The notes beneath the pieces are model-generated. The model did not search any database. It worked only from the letters and a program-made list of their open reading frames with translations, and had not been told where the DNA came from. A DNA stretch of 64,000 bases from Actinoplanes solisilvae. Lineage in GTDB: Bacteria; Actinomycetota; Actinomycetes; Mycobacteriales; Micromonosporaceae. Of the stretch, positions 18,168-29,742 are shown piece by piece. Position numbers and translations under genes: made by a program. The stretch is taken from positions 248,001 to 312,000 of the forward strand of contig NZ_RJAC01000002.1 in the NCBI RefSeq assembly GCF_003999975.1, written 5' to 3'. How positions within the stretch are numbered: position 1 is the first letter of the stretch; every line of letters starts with the position of its first letter.

Positions 18168-19070
18168 TTACCTCGCCGGTTCCGCTTCGATCCGTTCTAC
18201 GCCCTGCAGAGCCAGTTCGGTGAGCCGCAACGACCTCACCTCGGCGAGCGTGAACCAGCGCGCCTCGGCGGTGGACCCACCGGCTTCCTCGCTCACCACA
18301 GGTTCCGTCGGCCGGTCGACATAAACCCTGAACAGGACACGGATGACGTGCCAGTCGATCGGGGAACCCTCCGGACCGACGGCGCCCGGGTCGTAGCGGT
18401 GCGAAACCCCGATCAGGCCGGTCACCCGTCCGTGTTGCGAGGTTTCCTCGGTCAGCTCACGGGCGAGCGCGACCTCGGGTGTTTCGCCGTGGTCGGTGCC
18501 CCCGCCCGGGAGGTGCCAGCGGCCGGCCCCGGGATAGCCCTCGGCGATGCGGGCGAGCAGGACGCGGCCGTCCGGGTCGGTCGCCGCGGCGTACGCCCCG
18601 AAACGCTGCACCCGCTCGGGGCGGAACAATTCCTCGCCATCGTCGGGTTTGTCCGATTCGGCGGGCGCGAAGCCCAGCATCGCGGCCGTGAAGGGCATCA
18701 GCGGCAGCTCGGCCAGCCGGTCGGCAGCCACCCACTCGACGGACTCGGTGGTGCCGGCCGCCTCGAAGCGCAGCGACCCGCCGTTCGCCGACACGTCGTA
18801 GACAACTCTGTCCGTGTGCTCCAGCTCGCCGGTGGGCAGCCGGAAGACGTCGGCGGTGACGGTGCGCAACGCGTCGACGGTGACAGACAGACCGGTCTCC
18901 TCGGCGAACTCGCGCACGACCGCGTCGTCGGGGTGCTCGCCCTGCTCGACGCCGCCGCCGGGCAGGGTCCACAAACCGGGGAACGAGCTGAGCGGCGAGT
19001 TCCGGGCGAGCAGCACCCGCCCGGATCGATCGCGACAGATCCCGTACGCCCCGACTCGTCTGATCTTCAC
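18168..19070 (-). CDS. Tandem double-Nudix hydrolase, copy 1
   Basis: A 300-residue protein made of two Nudix domains. Domain 1 (about residues 1-140) has an intact Nudix box: GGVEQGEHPDDAVVREFAEETGL. Domain 2 (about 155-300) reads GGTDHGETPEVALARELTEETSQ, where the Gly normally after EE-x is Ser but the metal-binding Glu residues are kept. Both domains start with a strand like VGAYGICRD or FGAYAAATD. It is 5 bp downstream of a second gene of the same architecture and so probably cotranscribed. Substrates (nucleoside diphosphate derivatives) cannot be read from sequence. Confidence 0.88.
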   Translation of the reverse strand: MKIRRVGAYGICRDRSGRVLLARNSPLSSFPGLWTLPGGGVEQGEHPDDAVVREFAEETGLSVTVDALRTVTADVFRLPTGELEHTDRVVYDVSANGGSLRFEAAGTTESVEWVAADRLAELPLMPFTAAMLGFAPAESDKPDDGEELFRPERVQRFGAYAAATDPDGRVLLARIAEGYPGAGRWHLPGGGTDHGETPEVALARELTEETSQHGRVTGLIGVSHRYDPGAVGPEGSPIDWHVIRVLFRVYVDRPTEPVVSEEAGGSTAEARWFTLAEVRSLRLTELALQGVERIEAEPAR

Positions 19071-19075
19071 CGGGC

Positions 19076-20026
19076 CTAGATTAGCCGCGCCTTCCGCAGC
19101 GCCTCGGCCGTCACCTCGGTGAGCTCGTCCTCCGGCAGGTCGGCGACCTCCTTGACCGGCACCCAGCGGGCCTCGGAGGTGGAGCCGCCGACGTCTTTGA
19201 CGGCGACCTCGGTGGGCGCGTCGACGATCACCCGGTAGAAGGCGCGTACGCCGTGCCAGTCGATCGGGTAGCCCTCGGGCCCGAGCGACGCCGCGTCACG
19301 GTGGCTGGCCACGCCGAGCAGCTCGATCAGCCGGCCCTCCTGACCCGTCTCCTCGACCAGCTCGCGGATCAGCGCCGTGCCGGGCTGCTCGCCGTAGTCG
19401 GTGCCGCCGCCGGGCAGGTGCCAGCGACCCTCGCCCGGATAGCCCGGGGCGATGCGGGTGAGCAGCAGCGTGGTGTCCTGCGGGTCGGTGGCGATCGCGT
19501 AGGCCGCGAAGCGCTGGGCCCGGTGCAGCCCGTCCGGCCCGGGATAGGCGTAGAAGGACGGGAAGTCGGGCGCCTCCTCGGGCCGCAGGTCACCCGCGGC
19601 CGCGTCGAGGCCGAGCGCGGCCGCGGTGAACGGCCGCAGTTTCAGGCGCTCGGCCTCCTCGAGGGTGTGCCAGCGGGCCAGGTCGGTGGGGTGCCCGACG
19701 CGGTCCACCAGATTGCCGCCACGCAGCGAGACCGAGTAGATGAGGCGGTCGGTGTGGATGGTGACGCCACGGTGCGGCAGCGAGCGCATATCGGCCAGCA
19801 CGTCGCGGAGCCCGGTGACGGCGACGGAGAGGCCGGTTTCGGCGGCCGTCTCGCGCACGACGGTGTGGTTGGGGTCTTCGCCGTGGTCCACGGCGCCGCC
19901 GGGCAACGACCAGACGCCCGGCGTGCCGGAACGACTGGAGGCGCGCACGAGCAGCACGCGGCCGTCGTCATCGGTGGCGACGGCGTAGGCGGCGATCCGG
20001 CGGAGCGGTTCTAGTGCGGGGGTCAC
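19076..20026 (-). CDS. Tandem double-Nudix hydrolase, copy 2
   Basis: A 316-residue paralogue of the downstream gene, again two Nudix domains. Here domain 1 is the imperfect one (GGAVDHGEDPNHTVVRETAAETG: the first Glu of the REUxEE core is Ala), whereas domain 2 is canonical (GGTDYGEQPGTALIRELVEETGQ). The GTG at 20026 starts a domain at once (RIAAYAVATDDDGRVLLVRA), so no upstream extension is needed. The preceding 205 bp to the divergent small PspC gene include an A/T-rich patch near 20046-20070 that may hold the promoter. The arrangement suggests gene duplication after an internal domain duplication. Confidence 0.88.
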   Translation of the reverse strand: MTPALEPLRRIAAYAVATDDDGRVLLVRASSRSGTPGVWSLPGGAVDHGEDPNHTVVRETAAETGLSVAVTGLRDVLADMRSLPHRGVTIHTDRLIYSVSLRGGNLVDRVGHPTDLARWHTLEEAERLKLRPFTAAALGLDAAAGDLRPEEAPDFPSFYAYPGPDGLHRAQRFAAYAIATDPQDTTLLLTRIAPGYPGEGRWHLPGGGTDYGEQPGTALIRELVEETGQEGRLIELLGVASHRDAASLGPEGYPIDWHGVRAFYRVIVDAPTEVAVKDVGGSTSEARWVPVKEVADLPEDELTEVTAEALRKARLI

Positions 20027-20231
20027 AGGGCGGCATTCTGCCCGGAATATGTTAACTCCAGAAAACGTCTGTCGGATTCCTGACAGGTGGTTAGCGCTGC
20101 GTAACCGCTGATCAGAGCCGTTGCCAGCACATGGCGCTCGTGATCCACTACAAAGCGTAATGCCGAAATCAGGGTCGGTATCCGGGTGCTCACCGAGGTT
20201 GACAGGGCCCTCACGCGGACACCATTACGGC

Positions 20232-20501
20232 ATGACTCACGACGCCGAAGCCCCTTACAAGCAGCTGCGCCGTCCCCTCGACGACCGTCTCGCGGCGGGC
20301 GTCTGCAGCGGCGTCGGCCGTTATTTCGACATCGACCCGGTGCTCGTGCGGGTGGCGTTCGCCCTGCTCGCGGTGATCACCTTCGGGACGGCCCTGGTGG
20401 CGTACCCGATCATGTGGTTCCTGATGCCCGAGGAACCCGCGCCGGCCCCGCCGGTGTGGCGCGACCCGAGCGACCCCACCTGGGGCCGCCCGGTCAGTTA
20501 G
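20232..20501 (+). CDS. Small PspC-domain membrane protein
   Basis: An 89-residue protein that is essentially one PspC domain: LRRPLDDRLAAGVCSGVGRYF, DIDPVLVRVAFALLAV, then a second helix ending AYPIMWFLMPEE, and a short Pro-rich tail. ATG 20232 gives a full domain; longer upstream frames have no similarity. TTGACA occurs at 20199-20204 upstream. It is convergent with guaA (4-bp gap). Stand-alone actinobacterial PspC proteins are membrane-associated and often stress-related; a role with the two other PspC proteins in this window is plausible but not shown. Confidence 0.88.
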   Translation: MTHDAEAPYKQLRRPLDDRLAAGVCSGVGRYFDIDPVLVRVAFALLAVITFGTALVAYPIMWFLMPEEPAPAPPVWRDPSDPTWGRPVS

Positions 20502-20505
20502 GCGC

Positions 20506-22053
<1,548 letters not shown>

Positions 22054-22102
22054 CCGCCGAGTTTACCGGTAGCGGCGTACGCCTTCCCGGGCCGGTCACA
22101 GC

Positions 22103-22133
22103 GAAGGAGCCGGCCACGAGGGCCGGCTCCTTC
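22103..22133. terminator. Perfect inverted repeat after the subtilase gene
   Basis: The 13-bp arms GAAGGAGCCGGCC (22103-22115) and its exact complement (22121-22133) flank a 5-nt loop. It lies between the leftward subtilase stop (22151) and the leftward guaA start (22053). There is no long U-tract on the minus strand, so it is a probable, not certain, terminator. Confidence 0.7.
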
Positions 22134-22150
22134 ATTGTCGATCAGATGGT

Positions 22151-23941
22151 TCAGCGGGTGTAGCTGTACTTCGTCGAGAGCTTCGTGTTCCCGGCCTTGT
22201 CGTAGCCGCGAACCTGAACGGTGAAGCTCTTCGCCGCGTTCGCGGTGTTGATGACGAACGAGCCGGTCGCCGTCTTGGTCTGCGAGACCTTGCCGTTGAT
22301 CAGCAGCTCGTACTTGTTCATGCCGAACTGGTCAGAACCGGTGTACTTGACCGTGATGTTGCCCTTGACCTTGGACCCGCTCTTCGGCGCCGAGGTGATG
22401 CTGGTGGCCGGCGCCACGTTGTCGATGATCACGTTGACCGAGGAGGTCTTCAGGTTGCCGGCCTTGTCGTAGATCCGCAGCTCGACCTTGGTGTTGCCGT
22501 TGTAGCCGGCCGAGTTGAAGGAGACGCTCCACGGGGCGACGCTGTCGTAGCCCTTCGAGACGCCGTTCACGTACAGCGACACCATGCGGATCCCGGACCG
22601 GTTGTCAGTCAGGTTGACCGGGGTGACCGCGACGGTGCCCCGCCGGTAGTACCCGTTGCCCGGAAGGATGTAGGACAGGCTGGGCGCCACCGTGTCGGTC
22701 GGCACGTTCAGCGAGGCCGGAATGTCGATCAGGCCGTAGTTCACGCCGCCGTTGGTCAGCTTGTGCTTGCTGGCGCCGGCGTAGATCGAGCTGGCCAGCG
22801 ACCATCCGCTGTAGCTCGGGTTCCGCGACTTGATCAGTGCAGCCGCACCGGCCACGATCGGGGCCGCGAAGGACGTCCCCTCCGTACCGGTGTTGTAGTT
22901 GCTGTTCCGGTCCATGCTGAGCACGGTGCCCGGGGCGGCCACGTCGACCCACACAGAGCCAGGGGCGTTGTAGGACGAGTAGTACGACCGGGTCGTCGTG
23001 CCGTCGGTGCAGGACGGGTCCGACTGCCAGTTGTAGCAGCGGTCGCTCGACGCGACGGTGAGCACGTCACCGTAGGCCGCCGGGTACTGCGGCGTGGTGT
23101 TGCCGCGGTTACCGGCCGAGGCCACGACCAGGGCGCCGTTCACGTTGGCGTACGCCACCGCGTCGGCCAGCACCTTGCTCGACTCGGGGCCACCGAGCGA
23201 GAGGTTGAGGATCCGGGCGCCCCGCTGGACGGCCCAGATGATGCCCTGAGCGACCTCGCTGTCCCAGCCGCCACCGGTGTTGTCGAGCACCTTGACCGGC
23301 AGGATGTTGCAGTTCCAGCAAACGCCGGCCATGCCCTTGCCGTTGTTGCCGCGAGCGGCGACGAGGGCGGCGACCGAGGTGCCGTGACCGTAGTCGTCCC
23401 AGGCGCTGTTGTCCTTGTTGACGAAGTCGTACCCGGGCAGGACCGCGCCGGCCAGGTCACCGACGGCGTTGACGCCAGTGTCGATCACCGCGACCGTCAC
23501 CGCCGAGCCGGTGGTGGTGTCCCACGCCTGCGGGGCACCGATGGTGTACATCTCGTTCTGCTTACTGAAAGCCGGGTCGTTCGGAACCCCGAACGCCTGC
23601 TTGCGCACATCCCGCTCGACGTACGACACGTTCGGGTCGTTACGCAGGGCGGACATCAGCGCGGCGCTACGGCCCTTGGAGACCGTGACCCGCGACGCGT
23701 TGATCTCGGACAGTGCCGTCTGCGAGACACCACCGCCGACAGTCACCCGCGCACCGGCGCTGGAGAGAGTCTTGGTGGCGACGGTACGGTTGGCACCGTC
23801 CTTGTAACCGACGACGAGCTGAACGGGCTCGTTCGCGGTGGGGTTCTCGGCGGCCAGGGCCCAGGTGGAAGCGCTCGTCATCGAGGCGATGACAGCGGTG
23901 GAGATGAGACCGACAGCAATCCGTCGGTTGGTGGGCTTCAT
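22151..23941 (-). CDS. Secreted subtilisin-like serine protease (S8) with Ig-like C-terminal domains
   Basis: Extracellular endopeptidase. From ATG 23941 the 596-residue preproprotein has a Sec signal (residues 1-31, ending ALAAE), an I9-like propeptide (about 38-115), and the catalytic domain with Asp154 (VAVIDTG), His186 (GHGTSVAAL), oxyanion Asn in SAGNRG, and Ser357 (GTSFAAP). After about residue 415 there are two bacterial Ig-like domains (DNRSGIRMVSLYVNG; SDQFGMNKYELLING). The paired Cys residues (VCWNC; RCYNWQSDPSC) suggest disulfides. The more upstream possible start is rejected because it would place 16 residues before the signal. A possible promoter is TTGTGC-N18-TATCTA (23991-23962, minus strand), with GGGGAGG upstream of the start. 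Confidence 0.94.
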   Translation of the reverse strand: MKPTNRRIAVGLISTAVIASMTSASTWALAAENPTANEPVQLVVGYKDGANRTVATKTLSSAGARVTVGGGVSQTALSEINASRVTVSKGRSAALMSALRNDPNVSYVERDVRKQAFGVPNDPAFSKQNEMYTIGAPQAWDTTTGSAVTVAVIDTGVNAVGDLAGAVLPGYDFVNKDNSAWDDYGHGTSVAALVAARGNNGKGMAGVCWNCNILPVKVLDNTGGGWDSEVAQGIIWAVQRGARILNLSLGGPESSKVLADAVAYANVNGALVVASAGNRGNTTPQYPAAYGDVLTVASSDRCYNWQSDPSCTDGTTTRSYYSSYNAPGSVWVDVAAPGTVLSMDRNSNYNTGTEGTSFAAPIVAGAAALIKSRNPSYSGWSLASSIYAGASKHKLTNGGVNYGLIDIPASLNVPTDTVAPSLSYILPGNGYYRRGTVAVTPVNLTDNRSGIRMVSLYVNGVSKGYDSVAPWSVSFNSAGYNGNTKVELRIYDKAGNLKTSSVNVIIDNVAPATSITSAPKSGSKVKGNITVKYTGSDQFGMNKYELLINGKVSQTKTATGSFVINTANAAKSFTVQVRGYDKAGNTKLSTKYSYTR

Positions 23942-23961
23942 TGAAGCGTCTGCCTCCCCCG

Positions 23962-23991
23962 TAGATATGCGGCGGTCAGCGTAAGGCACAA
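23962..23991 (-). promoter_or_regulatory. Predicted promoter of the subtilase gene
   Basis: On the minus strand TTGTGC (23991-23986) and TATCTA (23967-23962) are 18 bp apart, about 20 bp before the ATG at 23941. The purine-rich SD lies between box and start. Matches are partial. Confidence 0.4.
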
Positions 23992-24036
23992 CCGGCGATT
24001 GCGATCACCCGTTTCACATCGCGAGATCTTGAGGCA

Positions 24037-24071
24037 TTGAGCTGGAGATCAAGCTCGCTTACTGTTCCGCC
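24037..24071 (+). promoter_or_regulatory. Predicted promoter of the LCP gene, leaderless
   Basis: TTGAGC (24037-24042), 17 bp spacer, TACTGT (24060-24065), then 6 nt and the ATG at 24072. Spacing and boxes fit a housekeeping-type actinobacterial promoter, and the RNA start would coincide with the start codon. No SD is present upstream of the ATG, which agrees. Confidence 0.55.
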
Positions 24072-25148
24072 ATGCGGAACAAGAGGATGGGTCTGGGGAT
24101 CGTGGGCGCGGTGGTCCTCGTTCTTCTCGCCGGTGGCGGCATCGCGTGGGCCGTCCGATCCGGGGGCGGCAAACCGGCGGCGGCACCGCGGATCCCGGCC
24201 GCTCCGTCCGCCACCTTCGCCGAGCCGGCCCCGACCACCCCACCCCCGTCGCCGGGCGCCGACATCACCGGGCCGCTCGACCTGATGATCGTCGGCGTCG
24301 ACACGCGCGTCTCGATTCCCGGGTGGGAGCCGCACGCCGACGCGATCATGCTGCTGCATGTCGAGCCGGGGCTGCAGAAGGCCTATCTCTACTCGCTGCC
24401 GCGCGATCTGCGCGTGCCGACACCCGGGTCCGGCACCCACAAGATCACCGAGGCGATGAGCCGGGGCTCGCGAGTGGGCGAGGGCGAGGAGCCGAGCGTG
24501 CAGAAAGGCTACGAGCTGCTGCGCAAGGCCGTGGTCGCGTACACCGGGATCAAGCAGTTGCAGGCCGGCGCGGTGCTCAACTTCGGCGGGCTGGCGCGGC
24601 TGACCGACGCGCTCGGCGGTGTCGACCTGGTGATCGACCAGACGGTGAAGTCGCGGCACCGCAAGCCGGACGGTTCGATGCGCCCGCTGTCGGGCGGCGA
24701 CTACCGCGGACCGCAGGCCGTCTACCTGCCGGGCAAGCGGCACCTGGTGGGGTGGCAGGCGATCGACTACGCCCGGCAGCGTTACGGGCTACCCAACGGC
24801 GACTACGACCGGCAGCGTCACCAGCGGCAACTGGTCACGGCGTTGCTGAACAAGGCTCTCGACGAGGGACTCGGCGACTCACCGGACAAACTGGACAGTG
24901 TCCTCAAGGCGCTCGGCGACACGTTCGTCTACCTCGGCGGACGCACTCCGCTCGAGTACGCGTACGCCCTCCGGAACCTCACCCCGGACAAGATCACTCG
25001 GGTCAGTCTGCCCGGCCGCGGTGTCGGCTCGGGCGGCGATTATCTCGGCGAGCAGCTCACCGCCGAGGGCAAGGGCTTCATCAAGGCCGTCGCGCAGGGT
25101 AAGGCGGCCGCCTATCTGGCCGCCCACCCCAAACTCGTCGACAAATGA
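24072..25148 (+). CDS. LytR-CpsA-Psr (LCP) family protein
   Basis: Membrane-anchored transferase that in the family attaches phospho-polymers (teichoic acid, capsule, arabinogalactan) to peptidoglycan. The 358 residues have one N-terminal transmembrane helix (about 7-28), a Pro/Ala-rich linker and an extracellular LCP domain. Hallmarks are LDLMIVGVDTR, DAIMLLHVEP, LYSLPRDLRVP (with the conserved Arg of the polyprenyl-phosphate site), LNFGGLARLTDALGGVDLVID, and the terminal HLVGWQAIDYARQRYGLPNGDYDR-type motif with its catalytic Arg residues. Leaderless promoter predicted upstream. Convergent with the M1 peptidase gene (3-bp gap). The polymer is unknown. Confidence 0.94.
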   Translation: MRNKRMGLGIVGAVVLVLLAGGGIAWAVRSGGGKPAAAPRIPAAPSATFAEPAPTTPPPSPGADITGPLDLMIVGVDTRVSIPGWEPHADAIMLLHVEPGLQKAYLYSLPRDLRVPTPGSGTHKITEAMSRGSRVGEGEEPSVQKGYELLRKAVVAYTGIKQLQAGAVLNFGGLARLTDALGGVDLVIDQTVKSRHRKPDGSMRPLSGGDYRGPQAVYLPGKRHLVGWQAIDYARQRYGLPNGDYDRQRHQRQLVTALLNKALDEGLGDSPDKLDSVLKALGDTFVYLGGRTPLEYAYALRNLTPDKITRVSLPGRGVGSGGDYLGEQLTAEGKGFIKAVAQGKAAAYLAAHPKLVDK

Positions 25149-25151
25149 CCG

Positions 25152-26564
25152 TCAGGGCTTCGCGGGTTTGCCCGTCGTGAACAGCCAGGACCGGAAGAAG
25201 TCGTCGAGCTGCTTGCCCGAGACCTGCTCGGCCAGGGCGATCAGCTCGTCGGTGTTCGCGTTGCCGTTGCGGTGCTCGCTGGTCCATCGGGTGAGCAACT
25301 GGTCGAACGCGGCGTCGCCGATGGTCTTGCGCAGCGCATAGACGGTCATCGCGCCGCGCTGGTAGACGGCGTCGCCAAAAATGCGGGCGGCGCCGGGGTT
25401 GCCGGTCTCGACGGGCTGGTTCCACGGGTACGAGGCGTACGCCCGGTCGAAGTTCTGCTGCACCGAGCCTCGGCCCGACTTCTCCGACCACAACCACTCG
25501 GCGTACGTCGCGAAGCCCTCGTTGAGCCAGATGTCCTGCCACTTCTCGATGGCCACGCTGTCGCCGAACCACTGGTGCGCGAGCTCGTGGGCGACCACCG
25601 ACTCGTTCGGGCCGGCCGTGAAGAACCCGGGACCGTAGACCGGGCGGCTCTGCGTCTCGAGGGCGTAGCCGATGCGCCGGTCCTCGACCGCGACGCCACC
25701 GTTCGCGGCGAACGGGTACGGCCCGAACTTCGTCGCCAGGAAGTCGGTGATCTCGCCGGTCTTGGCCAGCGACCGCTCGGCCGGGCCGTTCGCCGGGAAC
25801 GACTCGGGGACCGCCAGCACCATCGGCTTGCCGGCGTGCGTGGTCGACGTGACGCGGTATTGCCCGATCACGACCATCGACAGGTAGCTGGCCATCGGCG
25901 AGTTCTCCGACCAGACCCAGGTCGTCCAGCCGTCCGTGGTGTCGCTGGGGCCGGGCACGCCGTTGCTGATCGCCTCGACGCCCTCGGGCACGGTCATCGC
26001 CAGCTTGAAGGTGGCCTTGTCGGACGGGTGGTCGTTGACCGGGAACCAGGTGCTCGCCGACTCGGGCTGGCCGAGCGCGACCGCGCTGTCCCCGCTCTCC
26101 AGCCAGCCGCCGTCGCCGAGGGCGGAGTTGGCGAGCTGGCTCGGCTCGCCGCCGTACTTGATCACGACGGTGAACCCGCGGCCGTTCACGATGCCGGCGG
26201 TGGGGGTGATGACGAGTTCGGTGCCCTGGGCGGCCGAGGTCGCGGGACGGCCGTCGACCGTCACGTCCCGCGCGGTCAACTTGGACAGATCAAGGTTGAA
26301 CCGGGACAGGTCCTGAGTGGCCGTCGCGGTGATCGTCGCCGTGCCGTCGAGCCGGTCGGTGCGCGGGTCGTAGCGAACCTGCAGATCGTACGACGCCACG
26401 TCGTAGCCGCCGTTGCCGTATGTCGGGAAGTACGGGTCGCCGGCGCCGGGCGACCCCGGCGCGAAGGACGGAGACGGCGCGGGTGGTTCCTCCTTCTCGG
26501 GGGAGGAACAACCCGCGACGATCAAAACCCCACTGATCAGCCCGGCAATACCTGCACGCCTCAT
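25152..26564 (-). CDS. M1 family metallopeptidase lipoprotein
   Basis: Zinc aminopeptidase predicted to sit outside the membrane. From the ATG at 26564 the 470-residue precursor has a short lipoprotein signal (RRAGIAGLISGVLIVAGC) with the lipid-bearing Cys in VAGCSS. Domains: beta-rich N-terminal domain, then the thermolysin-like catalytic domain with HELAH (VVAHELAHQWFGD) and the distal zinc ligand Glu in WLNEGFATYAEW. The substrate-entry motif normally GxMEN is FAANGGVAVED here, so exopeptidase specificity may be altered. Starts farther upstream would hide the signal. The start lies 10 bp after the guaB3 stop and lacks a clear SD, so expression may depend on guaB3 translation. Confidence 0.92.
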   Translation of the reverse strand: MRRAGIAGLISGVLIVAGCSSPEKEEPPAPSPSFAPGSPGAGDPYFPTYGNGGYDVASYDLQVRYDPRTDRLDGTATITATATQDLSRFNLDLSKLTARDVTVDGRPATSAAQGTELVITPTAGIVNGRGFTVVIKYGGEPSQLANSALGDGGWLESGDSAVALGQPESASTWFPVNDHPSDKATFKLAMTVPEGVEAISNGVPGPSDTTDGWTTWVWSENSPMASYLSMVVIGQYRVTSTTHAGKPMVLAVPESFPANGPAERSLAKTGEITDFLATKFGPYPFAANGGVAVEDRRIGYALETQSRPVYGPGFFTAGPNESVVAHELAHQWFGDSVAIEKWQDIWLNEGFATYAEWLWSEKSGRGSVQQNFDRAYASYPWNQPVETGNPGAARIFGDAVYQRGAMTVYALRKTIGDAAFDQLLTRWTSEHRNGNANTDELIALAEQVSGKQLDDFFRSWLFTTGKPAKP

Positions 26565-26574
26565 AGGCGCGAGG

Positions 26575-27693
26575 TTACTTGTCCAGGACGAGCGCGACCT
26601 TTTGGAACTCTTTGACGTCGCTGTAACCACATTTGGCCATCGCGCGCTTCAAGCCCCCGAAGAGGTTGAGCTGACCGTCGGCCCGGTCGGCCGGACCGTA
26701 GAGCAGCTCTTCGAGGGTGCCGTCGGGCTCACCGGCGATGCAGAAGCCGCCGCGCGGAAGCTGCGGGTGGCTCGCCGACGAGTGCCACCAGGCCCCGCCG
26801 GCCGGGGAACCCTCGGCCAGTGAGAGCGGCTCGCCCAGCATCACCGCGTCGGCGCCGCAGCCGATCGCCTTCGCGATGTCGCCCGAGGTGGAGATGCCGC
26901 CGTCGGCGATCAGGTGCACGTAGCGGCCACCGGTCTCGTCGAGGTAGTCGCGGCGGGCGGCCGCGGCGTCGGCGATCGCGGAGGCCATCGGCACCCGGAT
27001 GCCCAGGACCGTGTCGGTGGTCGACCACTCGTCGGCGCCCACCCCGACGATCACGCCGGCCGCGCCGGTGCGCATCAGGTGGAGCGCGGTCTTGTAGTCG
27101 GTGCAGCCGCCGACGATCACCGGCAGGTCGAGGTCGGCGATGAACTCCTTGAGGTTCAGCGGCTCGTCCGTCGTGGACACGTGCTCGGCGCTGACCAGGG
27201 TGCCCTGGATGACCAGCAGGTCGACGCCGGCGTCGAGCACGACCGGGGCGAGTGCCAGCGTGTGCTGCGGCGACACCCGCACGGCGACGGTGATGCCGCC
27301 CTCGCGCATCGTGCGCACCCGCTCGGCGATCAGCTCGGGCCTGATCGGCTCGGAGTAGACCTCCTGCAGGCGCCGGGTGGCGTCGGCGTCCTCGTCGAGC
27401 GAGGCGAGCTCTTCGAGGATCTTGGTCGGGTCCTCGTAGCGCGTCCAGAGGCCCTCGGCATTGAGCACGCCCAGGCCACCGAGGCGGCCCAGGGCGATCG
27501 CGGACTCGGGGCTCATGGTCGCGTCGGACGGGTGCGCGACGCAGGGGATGCGGAAGGGGTAGGCGTCGACGCGCCACTCGGTGGACACGTCGTCCACGTC
27601 GCGGGTGCGCCGGCTCGGGACGATGGCGATGTCGTCCAGGTGGTACCCACGCTGAGCGGTCTTGCCCAGACCGATCTCCACGACGTCACGCAT
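26575..27693 (-). CDS. guaB3: GuaB3 family IMP dehydrogenase-related protein
   Basis: A 372-residue TIM-barrel protein of the actinobacterial GuaB3 family. It starts MRDVVEIGLGKTAQRGYHLDDIA-like and lacks the CBS pair of GuaB2. The barrel phosphate-binding segment ([28 protein letters not shown]) is conserved. The GPGAIC loop with the catalytic Cys of true IMP dehydrogenase is absent (the equivalent region reads AAGVIVGVGADEWSTTD), so it probably does not catalyse the usual reaction. Its function remains open in the literature as I know it. 12 bp downstream of guaB2, same operon. Confidence 0.93.
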   Translation of the reverse strand: MRDVVEIGLGKTAQRGYHLDDIAIVPSRRTRDVDDVSTEWRVDAYPFRIPCVAHPSDATMSPESAIALGRLGGLGVLNAEGLWTRYEDPTKILEELASLDEDADATRRLQEVYSEPIRPELIAERVRTMREGGITVAVRVSPQHTLALAPVVLDAGVDLLVIQGTLVSAEHVSTTDEPLNLKEFIADLDLPVIVGGCTDYKTALHLMRTGAAGVIVGVGADEWSTTDTVLGIRVPMASAIADAAAARRDYLDETGGRYVHLIADGGISTSGDIAKAIGCGADAVMLGEPLSLAEGSPAGGAWWHSSASHPQLPRGGFCIAGEPDGTLEELLYGPADRADGQLNLFGGLKRAMAKCGYSDVKEFQKVALVLDK

Positions 27694-27705
27694 TGCGGCA
27701 GTCTC

Positions 27706-29202
<1,497 letters not shown>

Positions 29203-29314
29203 CTAAAGCCGGAAGACGAATGATTCATCGTACCCATCCCGGAGACGCTGCCTCGCGCGACGGACAGCACGTGCGGGCCAGCACACATCGCTCGCGGGTG
29301 AGTACGGTAAGGGG

Positions 29315-29716
29315 GTGCAAGAAGAGCCGATCGACCCGTTCAACGGCGACCCCACCGACCCGGCCGCCGGACTCGACGACCTCGACGACGACGTCGAGAA
29401 CGAGCCGCTGACCGACGCCGAACGGCAGGACGTCCTCGAGGACCTCTCCGACCTGGAGATCTATCAGGCGCTCCTGAGCCCGACCGGCATCCGCGGCCTG
29501 GTCATCGAGTGTGAGGACTGCCACGAGCCGCACTACTTCGACTGGGACCTGCTTCGCGGCAATCTGCGCCATCTGCTCGACAGCGGCCGTCCGAGGGTGC
29601 ACGAGCCGGCCTACGACCCGGACCCCGATCACTACGTCACGTGGGAGTACGCGCGCGGCTACGCCGACGGCGTCCACGACACGTTGACCGAGGGCAACGA
29701 GGACGAAAAAGACTGA
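29315..29716 (+). CDS. DUF5319 family acidic protein
   Basis: A 133-residue, very acidic actinobacterial protein of unknown function. The GTG at 29315 follows an AAGGGG purine run and a TACGGT box that ends 6 nt before it. The N-terminal third is Asp/Glu/Pro-rich and probably disordered; the middle carries a CxxC-type pair and conserved aromatic segment (VIECEDCHEPHYFDWDLLRGNLRHLL), and the C-terminus has a helical YARGYADGVHDTL. The neighbourhood (guaB2, bldM-like, whiD-like) is conserved in streptomycetes, where a similar small gene sits between bldM and guaB2. The Cys pair might bind metal; no function is assigned. Confidence 0.85.
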   Translation: MQEEPIDPFNGDPTDPAAGLDDLDDDVENEPLTDAERQDVLEDLSDLEIYQALLSPTGIRGLVIECEDCHEPHYFDWDLLRGNLRHLLDSGRPRVHEPAYDPDPDHYVTWEYARGYADGVHDTLTEGNEDEKD

Positions 29717-29740
29717 CGGGGGGCCGAGGCCCCCCGTCAG
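29713..29740. terminator. Bidirectional GC-rich terminator hairpin
   Basis: CTGACGGGGGGCC (29713-29725) is the exact complement of 29728-29740. It overlaps the end of the DUF5319 gene and lies 2 bp from the stop of the convergent bldM-like gene. It serves both genes; no U-tract, as often in high-GC genomes. Confidence 0.8.
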
Positions 29741-29742
29741 AT

